DNA from: Pseudomonadota bacterium | Lineage (GTDB): Bacteria; Pseudomonadota; Gammaproteobacteria; Burkholderiales; Burkholderiaceae_D | Assembly (NCBI GenBank): GCA_023422955.1 | Contig: JAFAGG010000004.1 | Coordinates: 19,483 to 83,482, forward strand | Direction of reading: 5' to 3' | DNA: 64,000 nt | Part shown: piece by piece, positions 35,586 to 45,100 of the stretch | How the letters are laid out: each line of letters begins with the position of its first letter | Numbering within the stretch: the stretch's first letter is position 1 | Translations under genes and position numbers: made by a program | The notes under the pieces: generated by a model | What the model was told of the DNA's origin: nothing | The model's database searches: none | The model's input: only the letters and a program-made list of their open reading frames with translations

Positions 35586-36983
35586 TTGACCGATCATTCC
35601 CGCCGGGCGTCGCTGTCCGACCTTCTGATTACCGAAACGGTACGCATCGTGGAAGAAAGGCAACCTCTGTCCGACGAGGCGGCAATGCGGCGCGCATTCG
35701 AGCAACGCCAGGGACGGCAGGAGCGCTTGCTGGAACGGGCAAAAATCCTGGGCAACACTTTGCATTTGCCGGCCGAATTGCAGCGCTGGAAATCCCTGAT
35801 GCGTTACACCGGCCTGGCACTGGCCGTGCTGGCGATAGTATTGGGCGCCGGCATTGCCGCTTCCGTCACGGGCAATGACAGGACGCTCAATGCTCCCTAT
35901 GCATTGCTGCTGGCGCTGGGTCCGCATCTGCTTGCCCTACTGCTATGGTTATTCACCCTGTGGCGCAGCGACCTGGCCGAGGGAAGTTCCATAGGCAGCA
36001 TGATGCTGCGCGCCGCCGCCCGGCTACCGATTCGCCGCGGCCCGCATTTCTGGACCGTGCCGGATGCCGCCGTTTCGCTGTATGCCCGCAACCGCCTGCT
36101 GCCCTGGCTGGCCGGCATAAGTAGCCATGCATTCTGGAGCCTGGGCTTGCTGGTTGTTCTGCTGGCGCTGGGGCTGTCCTTTTCATTTCAGTCCTACCGC
36201 CTGACCTGGGAAACCACCATCCTGCCGGCCGATTTCTTTGTCGGCTTTGTACAAATCAGCGGCTGGCTGCCGCATCAACTTGGCTTTCCCTTGCCAGACT
36301 CCGCCACCCTGCTGACACCCGCTTCACCCACGAGCGACCACCGCGCCTGGGCCTGGTGGCTGATAGGCTGCATTGCCGTGTACGGTTTTCTGCCTCGCAT
36401 TGCGCTCACGCTGTTGAGCTGGGCCGTATGGCGTCATCGCACGAAACAGATGACGCTGGACTTGGCGCATCCCTATTTCGCCAAGCTGCTGGCGCGCTTT
36501 AATGACATGGAACCGTCGGCCGTCATCGACCTGGAGAAGAAACCGGCCCAGATCGATGCGCCGCTGACGCGCGCGCCCGTTGCCGGCGAAGCGCCGACCC
36601 TGGCCATCATAGGCTTCGAGTTGCCGGAAGAAATATCGTGGCCGCCGAAAAAACTTCCGCGCAATGCCCAACTGACGGAATGCATCGCCGGCAGCAACCA
36701 GGAGCGCCGCACCATGCTGGATAAGCTGGCGCAACATCGCCCGCACCGCTTGCTGTTTGTCTGCCATCGCCTGTCGACACCGGATCGCGGCACCGCACAT
36801 TTCTTGCGCGAAGCGGCATCGCATAGCGTGCATTGCGCGCTGCTGTTATTGCCGGTCAATGACGACGACGCGCCCGCACCGCAGCGCTGGACCGATTGGC
36901 TGAGCGACATGGGCATGGAAGCGATGCCCTGTTTTACACACATGGATGACGTCAACCAGTGGAGGGAAGGCAGCCATGACTGA
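35586..36983 (+). CDS. DUF2868 membrane protein
   Basis: A 465-residue protein with four to five membrane helices (about residues 72-92, 102-122, 178-205, 260-290) and a C-terminal cytoplasmic part. The pattern TETVRIVEERQPLSDEAAMRRA at the start (read in two pieces) and RGPHFWTVPDAAVSLYARN are typical of DUF2868 proteins, which usually pair with a DUF3482 GTPase. The start is TTG at 35586 with AAGGAT upstream. It overlaps the GTPase gene by eight bases. The function of the pair is not known. Confidence 0.82.
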   Translation: MTDHSRRASLSDLLITETVRIVEERQPLSDEAAMRRAFEQRQGRQERLLERAKILGNTLHLPAELQRWKSLMRYTGLALAVLAIVLGAGIAASVTGNDRTLNAPYALLLALGPHLLALLLWLFTLWRSDLAEGSSIGSMMLRAAARLPIRRGPHFWTVPDAAVSLYARNRLLPWLAGISSHAFWSLGLLVVLLALGLSFSFQSYRLTWETTILPADFFVGFVQISGWLPHQLGFPLPDSATLLTPASPTSDHRAWAWWLIGCIAVYGFLPRIALTLLSWAVWRHRTKQMTLDLAHPYFAKLLARFNDMEPSAVIDLEKKPAQIDAPLTRAPVAGEAPTLAIIGFELPEEISWPPKKLPRNAQLTECIAGSNQERRTMLDKLAQHRPHRLLFVCHRLSTPDRGTAHFLREAASHSVHCALLLLPVNDDDAPAPQRWTDWLSDMGMEAMPCFTHMDDVNQWREGSHD

Positions 36984-38352
36984 AGCGATTCATCTTGCCG
37001 TCGTCGGCCATACCAATGCCGGCAAGACTTCCCTGCTGCGTTCGCTCACCCGTCACCCGAACTTTGGCGAAGTGTCGGACCGGCCCGGCACCACCCGCCA
37101 TGTCGAAGCCATCGACCTGAAGGTGGATGAAGAAAGCCTGGTGCGTTTTTACGATACGCCAGGCCTGGAAGATTCGGCAGCGCTGATCGACTGCCTCAAG
37201 GCGCAGCAGGATTTCGCCACGCCGCCCGAACGCATACGCGCATTTCTCGACAGCGCGGAAGCGCAGCAGCGCTTCGAGCAGGAAGCCAAGGTATTGCGCA
37301 AGATGCTGGATGTCGATGCGGCGATGTATGTGATCGATACCCGCGAGCCGGATCTGCCCAAGTTCCGCTACGAGATTGAAATATTGACCTGGTGCGGCAA
37401 GCCCATCATGCCGGTACTGAATTTCGTGCGCGCGCCCAACAGCCGCAAGGACCAATGGCTGGCCATGCTGGCCGCCTACAACCTGCATACCTATGTCGAG
37501 TTCGATGCGGTCGCGCCTTTCGTCGGTTCCGAGATCCGCCTGTTTTCGGATCTGATGGTCTTGTTGCGGCGCCGGGAAGCGCAACTGCGGCGCGTGGTTG
37601 ACGATCTGGAAGCCCAGGGCCGGCAACGGCAAATCGCCGCCTCCCGCTCAGTTGCAGAAACCCTGCTCAGCCTGGCGGCCCTGCGGCGCAGCATAGCCCG
37701 GCCCGATTACGACATCGCCGCCAAGAAGGAAAACTTCATCCGCAGCTTCCAGGCGGAGGTAGCGGACCGGGTAAGAAACTGCATCGATGATTTGCTCGTC
37801 ATTTACGGTTTCCGCCAGGATGAAGCCGACACCGCGGTACTGCCATGGCTGAGCGGCCAATGGGAAAACCTGCTGTTCGATCCCGAGTTGCTGCGTGACG
37901 CCGCCAAGCGGCTGGGCAGCGGCGCTGCAGTGGGCATGGCGGTGGGCTTGATGGCAGATATCGCCTTTGCGGGCCTCACGCTGGGTACCGGCACGGCGCT
38001 GGGTGCGACCCTGGGAGGACTGGGCAATCAGAACTGGCGGCAGCTTGCCCGCAAGGCGTATACCAGGGCCTTGGGCACCGAGGAGATGGTGCTGCAAAAT
38101 GAAGTGCTGCTCCTGACGGCGGAACGCCTGCTTGCGCTGGTGAGTGCGCTTGAACAGCGGGGCCATGCGGCGCAGACCCGCATCTCGCTCGACCCGGAAA
38201 CCGGGCAGGACAGGCGCGGCAAGTACCGCGATCTATTGCGCATATTGCAAGCCGCCCGTCTCCATCCCGACTGGGAAAAGCCTGGCGATCTGCAACGGAC
38301 ACGCGTGATGGAACAGGCGGCAGAGACTGCCCGCCAACTGCTTTCCGCCTGA
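36976..38352 (+). CDS. DUF3482-containing GTPase
   Basis: A 458-residue protein with an N-terminal Era/TrmE-like G domain: G1 is GHTNAGKTS, a DxxG-like switch lies in YDTPGLEDS, and VIDTREPDLPKF follows. The C-terminal DUF3482 region has a Gly/Ala-rich hydrophobic stretch (GSGAAVGMAVGLMADIAFAG, then LTLGTGTALGATLGGLG) that may insert in membrane. The G4 NKxD motif is not obvious. The ATG at 36976 has GAAGG six bases upstream and lies inside the end of the DUF2868 gene, so the two are coupled. A role in membrane remodelling or stress has not been shown. Confidence 0.85.
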   Translation: MTEAIHLAVVGHTNAGKTSLLRSLTRHPNFGEVSDRPGTTRHVEAIDLKVDEESLVRFYDTPGLEDSAALIDCLKAQQDFATPPERIRAFLDSAEAQQRFEQEAKVLRKMLDVDAAMYVIDTREPDLPKFRYEIEILTWCGKPIMPVLNFVRAPNSRKDQWLAMLAAYNLHTYVEFDAVAPFVGSEIRLFSDLMVLLRRREAQLRRVVDDLEAQGRQRQIAASRSVAETLLSLAALRRSIARPDYDIAAKKENFIRSFQAEVADRVRNCIDDLLVIYGFRQDEADTAVLPWLSGQWENLLFDPELLRDAAKRLGSGAAVGMAVGLMADIAFAGLTLGTGTALGATLGGLGNQNWRQLARKAYTRALGTEEMVLQNEVLLLTAERLLALVSALEQRGHAAQTRISLDPETGQDRRGKYRDLLRILQAARLHPDWEKPGDLQRTRVMEQAAETARQLLSA

Positions 38353-38506
38353 CAGGAAGGGCCCGGGAAGGCATCTCCTTTTATCAGCCCTCCGTCAGGA
38401 TTGATAAATATCAATGATTCTCCACTCCCCATTAGGAGTTTCATAGTGGCAACTTTTATGCATGTTTAATACAATGCGCGCAGCTCATGAATCATGACTA
38501 AAAAGT

Positions 38507-40843
38507 ATGCCCCCACTCCCGCCCCTGCTCAGGCCTTCTTCTTCCCTCCGAACCAGGGTGCTTGGCGTGCTGTTGTGCGGGCTCCTGCTTACCCTGCTGG
38601 CTTTCGGCGTGGTGCGGCACATGCAACTGGAGAAGCTGGACAAGTCCTTTGAACAGTATGCCTCGCTCCAGACTGCCGACCTGCGCCTCAGCCTTAACAG
38701 CATGCTGGACCAGCTGCGCCAGACGCGCGACCTTCTCTCCGAGGCGGAGCCGCTGCAGGAAAGCGTATTTTCGCTGGTTGCGCATCATCTTCTGAACCAT
38801 CATTATTTTGCCCAGCATGTGGCATTTCGCCGCATCGTCCCCGATGCCGACCGGCACGCGTACGAGCAATCCATGCAGCGGCACATTCCCGGCTTTCGCA
38901 TTACCGACCTGGTCGATGGCCGGCATGTGCCCGCAGCCGCCCGCTCCTCCTACCACGTGATCGAATACATTGCTCCGGCCGAGACCGGCATTTTCATCCG
39001 CGGCCTGGATGCGATCTCGCTGGATGCAGAGGACGACGCCATCTTCCGCGCCATGAGCACAGGACTTCCCGCAGCGACCGCACTGTATCCCGCCGATGAG
39101 GTCAAGCTTCCCACGCATCAAAACAGTATCACACTCATCCTGCCCGTTTACCGCGACAATTTCTTCACTGACGATTCCCTGCACCAATTCCCGGCCCAGA
39201 CAGGGGAAATCGCGCTGACGCTGAACGTGACGGGCCTGTTCCGCGAGCTGATCGGCATCTCTCCGATGTTTCCGCTGGACGATATCGGCATCGAGATTTT
39301 TGCCGGCAGTGCTGAGCAGCGATCTGCTTCAGTACTGAAATACGGATCGGTTGCTTCCTCAACCGGCAACGCCTCATCCTTTGTCTACCGCCTGCTCTTC
39401 GACCAGCCGCAGACAGTCGCCCAGATACTGTGGCTGGGCGGTCAGCCATGGCATGTCGAAGTATCGCGCCGCCCGCTGCTTTTTGTTCATGGCCATGCCG
39501 CTTCCCTCTTCATTCTGCTGGGCGGCATGCTGCTGACGGCACTCGTCGCTTTCTACGTTTTCCGCAGTACTCGCTATACCCAGCAGGTTGAACAGCTGAT
39601 TGTGCAGCGCACCTCCGCCCTGGAGCGCAGCAATCGCCGGCTCCGCAAGCACATCGAAAGGCGCAAGGCCCTCAAGAGGGATCTGCAGGAAAGCCAGCAT
39701 CGCTTCCGCCACCTGACCGACATTTCTGCAGACTGGTACTGGGAAACCGATGCCGAACATCGCTTCACCATGGGCATGGACAAGGAAGGTTTGTGGGCGA
39801 AATACATGATCGGAAAGCGGATGTGGGATTTTTCGCATATCGATCTGACCGAGGCGGAGTGGGAGGAGCATCGCCGCAAGCGCCTGTTGCATCAGCCGGT
39901 GACGGACTTCGAATATCGCGTCCGCTTCCCCGACGGCAATGACCGCTGGTTCTGCACCAATGCCGAACCCTTCTGGGACCGAAGCGGACAATTCTGCGGC
40001 TACCGCGGTTCCAGCCGGGACATTACCGCTCACAAGAAGGCATCACTCGCCCTGAAAAAATCCGAGGAAAGCATCCGCAGACTGCTGATCCACAAGGAAC
40101 GCGTGCGTGAAGAAGAACGCAAGCGCATCGCGCGGGAAATCCACGACGACCTGGGGCAATACCTGCTGGTCATGCGCTATGACATCACTGCCCTGCTGAA
40201 CAATACCGTCGCACCGGATGAGCACCTGCTCCAGCTGGCCGACAAGCTCGATTCCAGCACCCGCTCGCTGCGACGCATCATCAACAACTTGCGCCCTCCG
40301 GTACTTGATCACGGGCTGCTGGCCGCGCTGGAATGGCAATGCGGCCAGTTCCAGAAACAGCATGCGATCCCGTGCCACCTGTCATGGGAAACCGATCTCG
40401 ACGTGATGGAAGAAGCCGCCTCCATTACCCTATTCCGCATCACGCAGGAATCGCTGAGCAACGTTGCCCGCCACGCCGAAGCCAGCGAAGTCCGCATCAG
40501 GATATGGACAGAGCAAGGCAATCTCCATCTTCAGGTCAGCGACAATGGCAAGGGCGTATCCACGCAGAATCTCAGCAAGCCCGAATCGTTCGGCGTCATG
40601 GGCATGAAGGAAAGAGCGAGGACATTGGGTGGCACTCTGAGCTTTCACAGCATTCCCGGTCAAGGCTCGACCTTGTCGGTATCGTTACCGCTAAACCTGA
40701 AAAAGACGCCACTCTCTTTCGCTCAGGTATCAAGAGAGGCCGAGCCAGGACTCGGAAAAAACGAGTTTCTTCTTTCCGCGCCGGATCGCACTCCACAAGA
40801 ATCCGCGCTCACTTTTCCCGAAAATAAAAATATTGCATCCTAG
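38507..40843 (+). CDS. CHASE-PAS sensor histidine kinase (NarX/UhpB-type HisKA_3)
   Basis: A 778-residue membrane kinase. Two helices (about 18-36 and 331-352) enclose a periplasmic CHASE domain (HHYFAQHVAFRRIVPDADRH near residue 98). After a coiled coil comes a PAS domain (about 400-520) and a HisKA_3 domain with the phospho-acceptor His546 in AREIHDDLGQYL. The HATPase region has ITQESLSNVARHAEA and a G box near GVMGMKERAR. Kinases of this type pair with LuxR-like regulators, but none is encoded beside it. The last 40 residues after SLPLNLKK look unconserved and overlap a small antisense ORF. No strong ribosome site precedes the ATG. Confidence 0.88.
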   Translation: MPPLPPLLRPSSSLRTRVLGVLLCGLLLTLLAFGVVRHMQLEKLDKSFEQYASLQTADLRLSLNSMLDQLRQTRDLLSEAEPLQESVFSLVAHHLLNHHYFAQHVAFRRIVPDADRHAYEQSMQRHIPGFRITDLVDGRHVPAAARSSYHVIEYIAPAETGIFIRGLDAISLDAEDDAIFRAMSTGLPAATALYPADEVKLPTHQNSITLILPVYRDNFFTDDSLHQFPAQTGEIALTLNVTGLFRELIGISPMFPLDDIGIEIFAGSAEQRSASVLKYGSVASSTGNASSFVYRLLFDQPQTVAQILWLGGQPWHVEVSRRPLLFVHGHAASLFILLGGMLLTALVAFYVFRSTRYTQQVEQLIVQRTSALERSNRRLRKHIERRKALKRDLQESQHRFRHLTDISADWYWETDAEHRFTMGMDKEGLWAKYMIGKRMWDFSHIDLTEAEWEEHRRKRLLHQPVTDFEYRVRFPDGNDRWFCTNAEPFWDRSGQFCGYRGSSRDITAHKKASLALKKSEESIRRLLIHKERVREEERKRIAREIHDDLGQYLLVMRYDITALLNNTVAPDEHLLQLADKLDSSTRSLRRIINNLRPPVLDHGLLAALEWQCGQFQKQHAIPCHLSWETDLDVMEEAASITLFRITQESLSNVARHAEASEVRIRIWTEQGNLHLQVSDNGKGVSTQNLSKPESFGVMGMKERARTLGGTLSFHSIPGQGSTLSVSLPLNLKKTPLSFAQVSREAEPGLGKNEFLLSAPDRTPQESALTFPENKNIAS

Positions 40844-40981
40844 TTCGCGGCAAGCCGGCGGGATGAGGCTTCCCTTCTCGTAGCGACATTCGATATCGGC
40901 GGTATCACGCGATCTTTTCCGCGCTGATGCCAGCGCGGGCGGCAGTGCCACTGTCAGCACAGCAAGCATCCCCAGTTTCAC
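40730..40981 (-). CDS. Possible small exported protein, overlapping the kinase 3' end
   Basis: An 83-codon ORF with GTG start and a very good ribosome site (GAGGAGG six bases upstream). The N-terminus looks like a signal peptide (KLGMLAVLTVALPPALASA), after which come three cysteines in DIECRYEKG, PPACRELGC. The last third lies antisense to the kinase gene. I recognise no family. The start signals argue for a real gene; the overlap and lack of homology argue against. Confidence 0.4.
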   Translation of the reverse strand: MKLGMLAVLTVALPPALASARKRSRDTADIECRYEKGSLIPPACRELGCNIFIFGKSERGFLWSAIRRGKKKLVFSESWLGLS

Positions 40982-41143
40982 GATATGCCTCCTCTCTCAT
41001 GCTTACTGAAAACACCGAACGAGACTCTAACTTGACCGGAGGAACTGTCGCAATGACAGGCAGGTGATGCAAGAACAGGCGCAGCATTCGAACCGCAAGA
41101 CCGGCGAAGAGGAAAGGCAAGAAATCGAGAAGAATGACAGGCA

Positions 41144-41171
41144 ATAAAAAACCCGCCTTGCAGCGGGTTTT
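41144..41171 (-). terminator. Terminator after tRNA-Val
   Basis: On the minus strand a 9-bp stem (AAAACCCGC / GCGGGTTTT) with a six-base loop runs into a T tract about ten bases past the tRNA 3' end. Confidence 0.9.
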
Positions 41172-41181
41172 CTGAATTCTG

Positions 41182-41256
41182 TGGTGGACGATACTGGGAT
41201 TGAACCAGTGACCCCCGCCGTGTGAAGGCGGTGCTCTACCCCTGAGCTAACCGTCC
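41182..41256 (-). tRNA. tRNA-Val (anticodon CAC)
   Basis: A 75-base cloverleaf on the minus strand. The acceptor arms are GGACGGT and ATCGTCC, the anticodon stem CCGCC/GGCGG holds loop TTCACAC with anticodon CAC, and the T arm is ACTGG/CCAGT with loop TTCAATC. The discriminator is A and the CCA end is encoded. It reads the valine codon GUG. It lies 37 bases after dnaQ on the same strand and may be co-transcribed. Confidence 0.95.
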
Positions 41257-41293
41257 GAAGTGGGGCGAATTATCGCATAAACCGGCGAGTGCA

Positions 41294-42004
41294 TCAATTT
41301 GCTTCCAGGCTGCGCCATAAGCACGTGCCCTTTGCTTCCTTGTCCAGCGTATTGAGCACCTTTTCGTGTTCGGCCAGGTCGTCGGCGCCGGCTTCCAGCA
41401 CCAGGATTTCCGCCAGCGGCTCTGCTGCCGCTCCCGATCCGTTCTCTCCCGAATCGTGGTCATCCATCATGTCTATGGTCAGGCTGTTCTGGCCGCGCGT
41501 CATGGCCAGATAGACCTCGGCCAGCAATTCGGAATCCAGCAAGGCGCCATGCAGGGTGCGGTGCGCATTGGAAATTTCATAGCGGTCGCACAAGGCGTCC
41601 AGCGAATTGCGCTTGCCCGGATACATGCCCTTGGCCATCACCAGCGTATCGGTCACGCTGTGCACATGTTTGGAAAAGGATGGCAGCCCCAGGCGCTCAA
41701 GTTCCGCGTCCAGGAAACCCAGATCGAAGGGCGCGTTATGGATGATGATTTCCGCGTCTTTCACGAAGTCCAGAAATTCATCGACGATTTCAGCGAACTT
41801 GGGCTTGTCGGACAAAAATTCCGTGGTCAGGCCGTGCACCGCCAGCGCGCCTTCTTCCGAATCGCGCTCGGGATTGACGTAGCGATGGAGGTTGTTGCCG
41901 GTGAGCTGGCGGTTCAGCAATTCCACGCAGCCGATCTCGATGATGCGGTCGCCGGAACGTGCATTCAGTCCGGTGGTTTCGGTGTCGAGGATGATTTGTC
42001 GCAT
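41294..42004 (-). CDS. dnaQ: DnaQ, DNA polymerase III epsilon subunit (proofreading exonuclease)
   Basis: The 3'-5' exonuclease of the replicative polymerase. The 236-residue product has all DEDDh residues: Asp7 and Glu9 in LDTETTGL, Asp94 in HNAPFDLGF, and His152/Asp157 in LHGALLDSELLAEVY. A C-terminal segment past residue 180 contacts the alpha subunit in known enzymes. The ATG at 42004 is the only good start. A tRNA-Val gene follows; an RND operon and a repeat lie upstream where rnhA would be expected. Confidence 0.96.
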   Translation of the reverse strand: MRQIILDTETTGLNARSGDRIIEIGCVELLNRQLTGNNLHRYVNPERDSEEGALAVHGLTTEFLSDKPKFAEIVDEFLDFVKDAEIIIHNAPFDLGFLDAELERLGLPSFSKHVHSVTDTLVMAKGMYPGKRNSLDALCDRYEISNAHRTLHGALLDSELLAEVYLAMTRGQNSLTIDMMDDHDSGENGSGAAAEPLAEILVLEAGADDLAEHEKVLNTLDKEAKGTCLWRSLEAN

Positions 42005-42027
42005 TAGTCGTAATCCGTTGAGTTTAT

Positions 42028-42126
42028 TCCCTCCCCTTCAAGGGGAGGGTTAGGGTGGGGATGGGTTTTAATCATTGGCGAAAGAGACCCATCCCCCTCC
42101 CAACCTCCCCCTTGAAGGGGGAGGAG
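42028..42126. repeat. REP-like inverted repeat, copy 1
   Basis: A palindromic unit CCCTCCCCTT-C-AAGGGGAGGG at 42029-42049 runs into a GGTGGGGATGGG stretch. After a short middle the reverse complement returns (CCCATCCCCCTCCCAACC, then CCCCCTTGAAGGGGG). The whole block is a large imperfect inverted repeat between the RND operon and dnaQ; a related block lies at 57559-57802. It may also act as a terminator. Confidence 0.88.
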
Positions 42127-42134
42127 TTTTCATA

Positions 42135-45100
42135 TCAATGCACAGCCGGCGCCTCTTCCAGCACCGCTTCGCGCCTTTCGCTATCGCGCTTGCGCGCCAG
42201 CATTTCATACACCGGCGGCACCACGTACAGCGTCAGTATCGTACCCAGCGATATGCCGCCCACGATCACCCAGCCGATCTGAGAACGCGACTCGGCACCC
42301 GCGCCGGAAGCCAGTGCCAGCGGCAAGGAACCCAGCACCATGGTGCCGGCCGTCATCAGGATGGGGCGCAGGCGCAGCCTGCACGATTCCATCACCGCGT
42401 CCCGCACTGCATAGCCCTGATCGCGCAACTGGTTGGCGAATTCCACGATCAGGATGCCATGCTTGGTGATCAGGCCGATCAGCGTAATCAGGCCGATCTG
42501 GCTATAGATATTCAGCGTGCCGCCTGTGAGGTACAAGGCCAGCAACGCGCCGGCCATCGACAGCGGCACGGTCAGCATGATGATGAAGGGATCGACGAAG
42601 CTCTCGAACTGCGCAGCCAGCACCAGGTAGATAAAGGCCAGCGCCAGCAGGAAAGTCATCGTCAGGCCGCTGCTGGCGGTACGGAACTCGCGCGCTGAAC
42701 CCGACAGGTCGGTGGCAAAGCCCGGTTCCAGTACCGCGCGCGCAGTGGTGTCCATGAATGTCAGCGCTTCGCCTTGCGAATAGTCGGGCGTCAGGCCGGC
42801 CGTGATAATCGCGGCACGCCTTTGCGCAAAGTGGTTGAGCTCGCGTGGTGCCACCGTTTCCGTGACCTGCACCAGGCTGGACAAGGGAATCATGCGGTCG
42901 TCATTGCTGCGCACGAAGATGTTATTGATTTCATCGGGCGAGCCGCGGCCTTCCTTTTCTATCTGCACGATCACGTCGTACTGGTCGCTGCCACGCTTGA
43001 AGCGCGTGACATTACGCCCGCCCAGCATGGTTTCCAGCGTGCGCGCCACGGTCTCGACCGATACGCCGGCATCAGCGGCACGATCGCGATCGACGGTAAC
43101 GGCAATTTGCGGCTTGTTCAGACGCAGATCGCTGTCGACGTTGGTGAGGCCAGGATTCTTGCTCGCTTCCGCAATGATCCTCGACACCATGACTTCCAGC
43201 TCCTGGTAGGACGCCGTGGTCGTGACCACGAAGCTTACCGGCCGGTCACGCGACGACTGTCCCAGCGATGGCGGAGGATTGGCGAAGGCGGTCACACCGG
43301 GAATCGCCGCCAGCCTGGGCTGCAATTCTTTTGCCAGCTCTATGGTCGTGCGTTCGCGCTCGCCCCAGGGCGTGGTGCGGAAGAACGCAATGCCGCGCTC
43401 CACCGTGGGATTGCCGGCCACCACGAACACGCGGTCGATTTCGGGAATATCGGCGACCACGTCTTCGAGCTGGCGCGCATATTTTTCGGTATAGGCCAGC
43501 GATGAACCTTCCGGCGCGGAGATCGAGGTGAAGATCATGCCGCGATCTTCAATCGGCGACAGCTCGCGCTTCATGTTCATGCCTAGCCAGAGCATGCCGG
43601 CGATCGTGGCCAGATAAAGCAGAGCAACTGCCCAGCGCACCGACATCGCCCAGCTCAGGGTGCGGCGATAAGTTTCGGCAATGCCGTTCAGGCCGTTTTC
43701 AATCGCCATGTAGAACTTGCCATGCTTTTTCTCGTGCTTGAGCAAGACCGAGCACATCATGGGCGACAGGGTCAGCGCGACGAAACCGGATACGATCACT
43801 GCGCCGGCCAGCGTCAGCGCGAATTCGGCGAACAGTCGTCCGGTGCGGCCCGGCGTGAAAGCCACGGGCGCGAATACCGCTGCCAGCGTCATGGTCATTG
43901 CGATCACCGCAAAACCGATTTCCTTCACACCCTTCAGTGCCGCCTGCACCGGCTTCATGCCTTCTTCGATATGGCGATAAATATTTTCCAGCACCACGAT
44001 CGCATCGTCCACCACCAGGCCGATAGCCAGCACCAGCGCCAGCAGCGTCAGCGTATTAATGGTGAAACCGGCCAGCGCCATGATGGCGAATGCGCCGATC
44101 AGCGAAACCGGAATGGTCACCAGCGGAATTATTGATGCCCGCACCGAACGCAGGAACACGAACACCATCAGCGCCACCAGGATCACCGCCTCGAAAATCG
44201 TCTGGTACACCGACTTGATCGATTCTTCGATGAACACCGTCGTGTCATTGGAGATATTGACTTCCACGCCATAAGAGGCGAGGTCTTCATTGATCTTCGG
44301 CAGCTCGGCCTTGACGTAAGCGCCCAGCTCCAGCGGATTGGCGGTCGCCTGCCGGATGATGCCCAGCGAAACCGCCGGCTTACCGTTGAAGCGCACGCTG
44401 GAACGTTCGGAGGCAGGCGCCACTTTCACCCTTGCCACATCGCGCATGCGCACCGGATAACCCTCTACCTGGCGCACCACGATATTTTCGAATTCTGCAA
44501 CGCTGACCAGGTCGGTTTGCGACACCACCGAAAATTCGCGCTGGCTGGATTCTATGCGTCCCGCCGGCACTTCGACATTCTGCGCCCGCAAGGCATTTTC
44601 CACATCGGCGGTGGTCAGCTGATGGGCCGCCAGGCGATCCCGGTCCAGCCAGATGCGCATCGAATACTGGCGGTCGCCATTGATGCGCACATCCGCCGCG
44701 CCCGGCAGCATCTGCAGGCGCGGCTTGACCAGGCGGTTGGCGATGTCGGTAATGTCCAGCGAAGAAAGCGTGCCGCTGGAAAAGGAGAGCCACATTACCG
44801 GACTGGCATCGGCTTCCGTCTTGGCGATCACCGATTCGTTGACCGATTCCGGCAACTTGGAACGCACCCGCGACACGCGATCGCGCACATCGTTGGCGCC
44901 GGAATCCGGGTCTTTCTCCAGGCGGAAACGCACGGTGATCTGGCTGCGCTCGGAACGCGAAATGGAACTGAGCACATCGATGCCGTCGATCCCGGCAATC
45001 GAATCTTCCAGGATTTTGGTGACCTGGGATTCCACGACCTCCGCACTTGCACCGGGATAATCGGTGGTGACGGTGACGACAGGCTCATCGATTTTCGGAT

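Noticed and set aside
41067..41147. A 26-codon ORF before the tRNA terminator
   Set aside because: Very charged repetitive product, weak ribosome site and overlap with the terminator; no reason to call it.
42028..42126. CRISPR-like array
   Set aside because: The block is one large inverted repeat, not regularly spaced direct repeats with spacers, and no cas gene is near.
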